This document shows, in pieces, positions 58,716-64,000 of a stretch of DNA of 64,000 nt; position 1 is the first letter of the stretch, and each line of letters starts with the position of its first letter. The DNA lies in NCBI GenBank assembly GCA_028819215.1, contig JAPPMG010000096.1:315328-379327 (forward strand), read 5' to 3'. Origin of the DNA: Bryobacterales bacterium (GTDB taxonomy: Bacteria; Acidobacteriota; Terriglobia; Bryobacterales; UBA6623). A program made the position numbers and the translations under genes. The notes beneath the pieces are model-generated. The model was not told the DNA's origin, did no database searches, and saw only the letters and a list, made by a program, of their open reading frames with translations.

Positions 58716-59309
58716 ATGCGCTTGTTTGTTGCACTCGACCTGAACACGAAGGTCATCGCCAACCTTACGGAATTGGTGCGTCGTCTCGCGCCGATGGCCC
58801 CGATCCATTGGGTCCATCCGCGCAACATGCACGTGACGCTGAAGTATATCGGCGAGTGGGACGAGGATCGCCTCGACGAGGTGGTCGACACACTCAGCCG
58901 CGTGCGGATCCAAGCCAAGGTGAAGGTGCCGCTGGCCGGGCTCGGATTCTTCCCCTACCCGCGCAGCCCGCGGGTCTTCTGGGTGATTGCCGAGAACACG
59001 CCACCGCTGCGCCAGCTGGCCAGCACCGTGGACTCGCGGCTGTCGCACCTCGGCATCGCCCCGGAGGTGCGGCCCTACGTGCCGCACCTGACCTTGGGAC
59101 GCTTGCGCGGCGAGTGCGACCTGACCGAGATGCACGAGGCAATCGAGGAATTGCCCACCCGCGATTTCGGCGCCATCGAGCCGGACTCGTTCTCGCTGTA
59201 TGGCAGTTCACTGACCGAGAGCGGGCCGATCCATCGCAAGATCGAGGAGTTTCCCTATCAGTTGCCGGTCGCGAAGGACTACGCCTCGCGCGTGGCACTG
59301 AGGGTCTAG
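58716..59309 (+). CDS. thpR: RNA 2',3'-cyclic phosphodiesterase (2H superfamily)
   Basis: The 197-residue protein is a 2H phosphoesterase. The two active-site motifs are H39-V-T-L (NMHVTLKYIGEW) and H124-L-T-L (YVPHLTLGRL), and the N-terminal MRLFVALDLN is standard for ThpR/LigT. It opens 2',3'-cyclic phosphates of RNA ends, although cellular substrates are uncertain. It lies 38 bases after the 137-residue protein and 19 bases before rfaE2, in a run of plus-strand genes. Length matches the family (about 180-200). Confidence 0.9.
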   Translation: MRLFVALDLNTKVIANLTELVRRLAPMAPIHWVHPRNMHVTLKYIGEWDEDRLDEVVDTLSRVRIQAKVKVPLAGLGFFPYPRSPRVFWVIAENTPPLRQLASTVDSRLSHLGIAPEVRPYVPHLTLGRLRGECDLTEMHEAIEELPTRDFGAIEPDSFSLYGSSLTESGPIHRKIEEFPYQLPVAKDYASRVALRV

Positions 59310-59328
59310 GCGAGGCGGGCCCCGTTCG

Positions 59329-59805
59329 ATGGGCGTTGTGCTGGACCGGCCAGCCGCGGTGCGGTTGTGCCGGCAGTGGAAGGCGAGCGGCAAACGCGTG
59401 GTGTTTACCAACGGCTGTTTCGACTTGCTACACCCCGGGCACGTGCGCTTGCTCGAGCGCGCCAGCGAGCACGGCGATCGGCTGATCGTCGCGATCAACT
59501 CCGACCGGAGCGTGCGCGACCTGAAGGGGGCGGCGCGGCCGGTGCTGTCGGAGGCCGACCGCGCGGCCACGCTGGCGGGATTCGCCTGCGTCGACGCCGT
59601 CACGATCTTCGGCGAGGAGACGCCGCACGAGCTGCTAAGGCTGCTGTTGCCGGATGTACTGGTCAAGGGCGCGGACTGGGCGCACTGGATCGCCGGGCGA
59701 GAGATCGTCGAGGGCCATGGCGGACAGGTGCTCGCGATTCCAGTCGAGGCGGGGTATTCGACGACTGATCTCGTGGCCAACATACTCCGGATGCGCCCAA
59801 CTTGA
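59329..59805 (+). CDS. rfaE2: D-glycero-beta-D-manno-heptose 1-phosphate adenylyltransferase
   Basis: The 158-residue protein is a stand-alone nucleotidyltransferase matching the C-terminal half of E. coli HldE. FTNGCFDLLHPGHVRLL carries the HxGH motif (His35-Pro-Gly-His38), AINSDRSVRDLKG follows, and YSTTDLVANI is the family's C-terminal signature. It makes ADP-heptose for the inner core of LPS. With kdsA at 3.5 kb it supports an LPS-bearing organism. The kinase half (rfaE1/hldE domain I) is not in the window. Its stop overlaps the mfd start (TTGA). Confidence 0.9.
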   Translation: MGVVLDRPAAVRLCRQWKASGKRVVFTNGCFDLLHPGHVRLLERASEHGDRLIVAINSDRSVRDLKGAARPVLSEADRAATLAGFACVDAVTIFGEETPHELLRLLLPDVLVKGADWAHWIAGREIVEGHGGQVLAIPVEAGYSTTDLVANILRMRPT

Positions 59806-62800
59806 CACCCCGCGGCCTGCGCGACCGATTCGCACGACTGGGGCAGCACCAAGCTGTCCGGGAGGTGGTCGCGGCGCTGCGCCGGCGGGAAGCTTGCCTC
59901 CAGCAGATCTCGGGCCTGTCCCAGGTCGCCTGCGCCGCCCATGCCGTCGTCTTGCGCCTGCAGGCCGGGCGGCCGCTGCTCGTCGTCACAGGCAGTCAGG
60001 CGGACGCCGAGTCCTTGCACGAGACGATAACGGCCTGGTTCGAGATGGTCGGGGCCGACGAGAGCGACTTCGCTCCGTGCTTGTTGCCTGCCCACGACGT
60101 GACCCCGTTTGACGGGCTCTCGCCACATCCTGACATCGCGCAGAGCCGCGCGATCGCGTTGTGGCGCATGGCCCAGCGGCGGGTGTCGATCCTTGTCGCG
60201 CCGATCGCCGCCGCGCTGCAACGGGTGGCCCCGCCCGACTCGTACCGTCGCCTGGCCTGGCAAGTGCGGGTCGGAGGGGAATGGCCTCTGGAGAAGCTTG
60301 TCCAGCGGTTGGCCGAGGTGGGTTACAGCCGGCACGAGCCAGTCGAGATGGTTGGGCAGTTTGCCGTTCGGGGCGGCATCGTGGACTTGTTCGTCCCCGG
60401 CTCCGACTATCCGTGCAGGCTACAGCTCTTCGGCGACACAGTGGAGTCGCTCCGCGAGTTCGACCCGCGCACGCAGCAATCGATCCGACCACGCGACCTG
60501 GTCGACGTCCTTCCCATGCAGGAGTACCCTGCCGGCGGCTCCGGGCTGGGCTTGTTGCCGCCCGGGTGGGAATTCAGCGCGATCAGCCCGCAGTGGAGGT
60601 CGGCCTCTCTGCTTGATCTGCTTCCCGGAGCCGCTATCCTCGCGTACCAGCCCCAGGCGTTGGAGCGCGAAGCGGATGCTTTGTGGGAGCGCTTGAACGA
60701 GTCTTGCGCGGAGGAGGTGCAACCCGCGGACGCGTACTATTTCGGATTCGAGCGATTCCGGGATGCCGCCCGGCGGCGGAAGCTCGTCGTTCTGAACGAC
60801 CTGGACCTGGGTTCGGAGATTTTCGGCCAGGCGGAAGCGGCCTGGCACGTTCGCTCGCGGCCCGTCCCGCGGTTCGATGGCGACATCGGCCATTGCCTGC
60901 AGGAAGTCCGGGGTCAGATAGCGGAACGTTCGAGCGTGCTGGTGGCGGCTTCGTCCCTCGGCGACCTAGAGCGTCTCGCCGACCTGTTCGGCGAACACGA
61001 GGTGCCCTTCCAACTCGTGCTGCGGGAGCGGCCGGAAGGTCTCAGCCGACAACTCGAAGAAAAGGCCGGCATCTCGGACGATGTGGCGTCGGCGATCATC
61101 GTCAAGGCGTCGATCCCTCACGGCTGCCTGCTGCCTGAATCGGGGCTTTCGATCTACGGCACCCAAGATGTCTTTGGGAGCACCGAGAGCCTCCCGCGGC
61201 CGGGCCCGCGCAAGGCCGCAAGCGCGGCGTTCCTCACGGACTTGGAGGACTTGCGCGTGGGGGACCCGGTGGTTCACGCACAGCACGGCGTGGGACAGTA
61301 TCTGGGCGTCCAGCAGGTCGAGGCGGGTGGCCGGAGCGAAGATTTTCTGCTGCTCGAATACGCCCAGGGCGCGCGCTTGTACGTACCGCTCACGCGCCTG
61401 GACTTGGTCCACAAGTATCACGGAGCGGGAGGTCCGAAGCCCCAGCTGGATCGCTTGGGCGGCCAGACCTGGGAGAAGACCAAGAGGCGCGTGAAGGCGC
61501 GCCTGCTCGACATGGCTGATGACCTGCTGGAGCTGTACGCCAAGCGCGAGTTGGGTCGGGATTTCGCATATTCGCCAGACAGCAACTGGCAGAAGGAATT
61601 CGAGGACTCCTTCTTGTTCGAGCCGACGGAAGATCAGTTGACGGCGACCAAAGAGATCAAGCACGACATGGAATCGAGCCGCATCATGGACCGCTTGGTG
61701 TGCGGCGACGTCGGCTTCGGCAAGACCGAGGTGGCAATGCGGGCCGCGTTCAAGGCGTTGGGCGATGACAAGCAGGTGGCAGTGCTGGTGCCGACCACCG
61801 TTCTGGCGTACCAGCATTTGGAGACGTTCCGCCAGCGTTTCGCGGCGTTCCCGGTCGAGATTGACATGCTCTCGCGGTTTCGCACGCCGAAGGAGATTCG
61901 GTCGACGATTCGGCGGCTGCGCGAAGGCACGGTGGACATCGTCATCGGCACACACCGGCTGCTGTCCAAAGATGTCGAGTTCCGCGACCTCGGCTTGCTC
62001 GTCATCGACGAGGAGCAGCGCTTCGGAGTTCGCCACAAGGAACGGCTCAAGCAGGTCCGTCAAAGCGTCGACGTGCTGGCCATGACGGCGACTCCGATCC
62101 CGCGGACGCTCTACATGTCGCTCATGGGCCTGCGCGACGTGTCCGTGATCAAGACGCCGCCGCAGGACCGCCTGGCGATCCAGACGGTCGTGTCCAAGTA
62201 CGACGAGCGCATGGTGACGACTGCGATCCAGCGGGAGGTCCGGCGCGGCGGTCAGGTCTATTTCCTCCACAATCGCGTGGATTCAATCCAGTCCAAGGCC
62301 GACCGGCTGGCAGCCGCGCTTCCCGACGTGCGCTTTCGGGTCGCGCACGGCCAGATGGCAGAGCGCGAGCTCGAGCGAGTCATGCTCGGTTTCATGCGCC
62401 ACGATTTCGACGTGCTGGTGGCCACGACCATTGTCGAGAACGGATTGGACATTCCGCTGGCCAATACGATCGTCGTCGACCGGGCAGATCTATATGGGCT
62501 GTCAGAGCTGTACCAGCTGCGAGGTCGCGTGGGGCGCTCCAATCGCCGGGCGTATGCGTACTTGTTGGTGCCTCCGGAGCGCGAATTGAGCGACGTTGCC
62601 CGCAAGCGGCTGGCGGCCCTGCGGGAATTCAGCGAGCTGGGCGCGGGTTTCAAGATGGCCGCGCTCGACCTGGAGTTGCGGGGGGCCGGCAACTTGCTGG
62701 GGGGCGAGCAGAGCGGCCAAGTTGCGGCGGTTGGCTTCGAAACCTATACGCAGTTGCTCGAAGAGGCCGTGGGCAAGCTGCGGGGCGAACAGGTTGAAGA

Positions 62801-63251
62801 CGTAGTTCGGACCCAGGTCAAGCTGCGCCTGGACTTTCACATCCCGGCAAGCTACGTGCCGGAAGAGACACAGCGGCTGCAGCTATACAAGCGGCTCGCC
62901 GCAGTGCGGGACGACGCCGAGCGCGACCGTGCCGTGGCGGAACTGCGAGACCGCTATGGCCCGCTGCCGCCTGCGGTCGATAACCTGCTTGCGCATTCCT
63001 TGCTCAAGCACCGGGCGGAAGCTATGCGCATCCCCTCGGTCGAGCGGCACGGTGACCGCTTGGTCATCAAGCTGCGAGAGGACTCCAAGGTCAGCGCGGA
63101 ACGGCTGATGCGCATCGTGGCCGCCACGAGAGGTGTCCGCTTCGAGCCGGACGGAACGCTTGAATGGCCGGGATTCGACGGTGGCGGCACCGCCACGTTC
63201 AGCCGCGCTCGACGCCTCTTGGAAGACATCGCTGCCCAGGAGTCGAACTAG
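59802..63251 (+). CDS. mfd: transcription-repair coupling factor Mfd
   Basis: The 1149-residue DNA translocase removes stalled RNA polymerase and recruits UvrA. The N-terminal UvrB-like part runs to about residue 400; the RNA-polymerase-interacting domain follows (VGDPVVHAQHGVGQYLGVQ, LEYAQGARLYVPLTRLDLV); the helicase core has Walker A GDVGFGKTEVAMRAAFKA and Walker B DEEQRFGVRHKERLK, with TATPIPRTLYMSLMGLRD and RGRVGRSNRRAYAYL. The C-terminal TRCF domain is present. The start is a TTG that overlaps the rfaE2 stop (TTGA). Length matches E. coli Mfd (1148). It is likely translated in a coupled fashion. Confidence 0.94.
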   Translation: MTPRGLRDRFARLGQHQAVREVVAALRRREACLQQISGLSQVACAAHAVVLRLQAGRPLLVVTGSQADAESLHETITAWFEMVGADESDFAPCLLPAHDVTPFDGLSPHPDIAQSRAIALWRMAQRRVSILVAPIAAALQRVAPPDSYRRLAWQVRVGGEWPLEKLVQRLAEVGYSRHEPVEMVGQFAVRGGIVDLFVPGSDYPCRLQLFGDTVESLREFDPRTQQSIRPRDLVDVLPMQEYPAGGSGLGLLPPGWEFSAISPQWRSASLLDLLPGAAILAYQPQALEREADALWERLNESCAEEVQPADAYYFGFERFRDAARRRKLVVLNDLDLGSEIFGQAEAAWHVRSRPVPRFDGDIGHCLQEVRGQIAERSSVLVAASSLGDLERLADLFGEHEVPFQLVLRERPEGLSRQLEEKAGISDDVASAIIVKASIPHGCLLPESGLSIYGTQDVFGSTESLPRPGPRKAASAAFLTDLEDLRVGDPVVHAQHGVGQYLGVQQVEAGGRSEDFLLLEYAQGARLYVPLTRLDLVHKYHGAGGPKPQLDRLGGQTWEKTKRRVKARLLDMADDLLELYAKRELGRDFAYSPDSNWQKEFEDSFLFEPTEDQLTATKEIKHDMESSRIMDRLVCGDVGFGKTEVAMRAAFKALGDDKQVAVLVPTTVLAYQHLETFRQRFAAFPVEIDMLSRFRTPKEIRSTIRRLREGTVDIVIGTHRLLSKDVEFRDLGLLVIDEEQRFGVRHKERLKQVRQSVDVLAMTATPIPRTLYMSLMGLRDVSVIKTPPQDRLAIQTVVSKYDERMVTTAIQREVRRGGQVYFLHNRVDSIQSKADRLAAALPDVRFRVAHGQMAERELERVMLGFMRHDFDVLVATTIVENGLDIPLANTIVVDRADLYGLSELYQLRGRVGRSNRRAYAYLLVPPERELSDVARKRLAALREFSELGAGFKMAALDLELRGAGNLLGGEQSGQVAAVGFETYTQLLEEAVGKLRGEQVEDVVRTQVKLRLDFHIPASYVPEETQRLQLYKRLAAVRDDAERDRAVAELRDRYGPLPPAVDNLLAHSLLKHRAEAMRIPSVERHGDRLVIKLREDSKVSAERLMRIVAATRGVRFEPDGTLEWPGFDGGGTATFSRARRLLEDIAAQESN

Positions 63252-63482
63252 ACTCCCGCGCTCGTCCGGGTGCGCACTCACGTGCTCTTTTCGAGGTCCA
63301 GGCGCTTGCCCCGATCTTGTCGCCAAACCGTTACAGGATTGTAATTCGGCGTGCCTCCAGCGCCGCCGGGGCACCTAGCGACACGTCGCGGACCGCTTGC
63401 ACCGCAGGCGGATAGCTACAATTGGAGCAGGGGAGAGTGCGCGGCGGCCGGACTTGCCGCCGGGCGAGCCTTCCATAGCCGC

Positions 63483-64000
63483 ATGGACCTCTCCTTGATC
63501 CGCAACTTCTCGATCATCGCCCACATCGACCACGGCAAGTCGACGCTGGCGGATCGCCTGCTCGAGTCCACCGGCGCGCTCAGCAGCCGGGAGATGCAGG
63601 AGCAAGTGCTGGATTCGATGGATCTCGAGCGCGAGCGCGGCATCACGATCAAGGCCCAAGCGGTCCGGATCGCCTACCAAGCGCTTGACGGCGAGACTTA
63701 CCAGCTCAATCTCATCGACACGCCGGGCCACGTCGATTTCGCCTACGAGGTGTCGCGGAGTCTAGCCGCCTGCGAGGGCGCCCTGTTGGTAGTGGACGCC
63801 GCGCAGGGCGTAGAGGCGCAGACGATGGCGAACGCCTATCTCGCGCTGGAGCACGATCTGGAGATCGTGCCCGTGCTGAACAAGATCGACCTGCCGGCCG
63901 CGGAGCCGGACCGCGTTCAGGACGAGATCGAGAGCACGATTGGCTTGGAAGCACACGACGCGCTTCGGATTAGCGCCAAGACTGGGCTCGGGGTGGAGGA
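63483..64000 (+). CDS. lepA: elongation factor 4 (LepA), 5' part; runs off the window
   Basis: The frame from the ATG at 63483 is open to the window edge and encodes 172 residues of the GTPase domain. G1 is HIDHGKSTLADRLLE, G3 is DTPGHVDFAYEVSRSL, and G4 is LNKIDLPAAEPDRV, which is the LepA-specific continuation; the ERERGITIKAQAV switch is also typical. LepA is a ribosome-associated GTPase that back-translocates or remodels stalled ribosomes. The 231-base gap before it holds no gene; TACAAT at 63417-63422 could be a -10 box, but a matching -35 at the right distance was not found. Confidence 0.95.
   Translation, partial: MDLSLIRNFSIIAHIDHGKSTLADRLLESTGALSSREMQEQVLDSMDLERERGITIKAQAVRIAYQALDGETYQLNLIDTPGHVDFAYEVSRSLAACEGALLVVDAAQGVEAQTMANAYLALEHDLEIVPVLNKIDLPAAEPDRVQDEIESTIGLEAHDALRISAKTGLGVE

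Noticed and set aside
60966..62270. 434-codon minus-strand frame inside mfd
   Set aside because: It mirrors the helicase core of mfd, whose Walker motifs are intact; the antisense product has no recognisable domain.
1..64000. CRISPR arrays, insertion sequences and prophage genes
   Set aside because: No regularly spaced short repeats, transposase or integrase motifs, or phage structural genes were recognised; the only long repeats are the 180-bp pair at 41.7-42.9 kb.

Overview
The window looks like chromosomal DNA of a Gram-negative, aerobic, high-GC bacterium, most probably an acidobacterium (Acidobacteriota, Bryobacter/Solibacter-like). The pointers are very long Oar-type TonB-dependent receptors that start with a carboxypeptidase-regulatory-like domain and end in an aromatic residue, a GWxTD-domain protein, FHA/SpoIIE and LytTR signalling proteins, a TPR plus ASPIC/UnbV pair, small secreted Cys-containing proteins of a kind I associate with acidobacteria, and KDO/heptose genes (kdsA, rfaE2) that imply LPS. 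The taxonomic call is an inference; there is no rRNA gene. The only RNA gene recognised is a tRNA-Pro(GGG). No CRISPR array, transposase, integrase or prophage was seen. Layout: 1-5.8 kb holds the 3' end of an Oar-type receptor, a small unknown protein, a periplasmic peptidyl-prolyl isomerase, lolA, an AlaC-like aminotransferase, kdsA, a pteridine-reductase-like SDR and adk. 5.8-12.7 kb (minus strand) is a tightly packed type IV pilus / type II secretion-like assembly operon: pilC, pilB, pilM, pilN, pilO, a PilP-like protein and an odd pseudopilin-like protein. It is preceded by an Oar-type receptor and a LytTR response regulator. 16.7-19.3 kb carries nucleotide-sugar genes and lepB. 19.4-25.7 kb is a TCA block: icd, mdh and an Sdh1-like succinate dehydrogenase (sdhC-sdhA-sdhB). 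The sdh operon is bracketed by two paralogous small secreted proteins, the second behind a near-consensus promoter, and is followed by a decayed fragment of a different-type sdhB just before mutY. 27.8-31.1 kb has a cell-wall amidase and aroA. From 31 to 52 kb lies an accessory-looking region: four formylglycine sulfatases, a neutral-ceramidase-like enzyme, a FecA-like TonB receptor, an Oar-type receptor, a TPR lipid/periplasmic protein overlapping an ASPIC/UnbV FG-GAP protein, and a vapBC toxin-antitoxin pair sitting exactly between two 180-bp direct repeats (about 87% identical). I read this as a locus for capturing and desulfating sulfated glycans or lipids. 52.2-64 kb returns to a core-like arrangement: tRNA-Pro, a Fur-family regulator, an FHA-GAF-SpoIIE phosphatase, a GWxTD protein with an outer-membrane barrel partner, thpR, rfaE2, mfd and the 5' part of lepA. 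The most interesting signals not explained by ordinary genes are the repeat-bracketed vapBC with an 8-bp iteron array in front of vapB, the paired small secreted proteins around sdh, the Cys/His-rich SdhC anchor, and the sdhB remnant whose cluster cysteines have become arginines.
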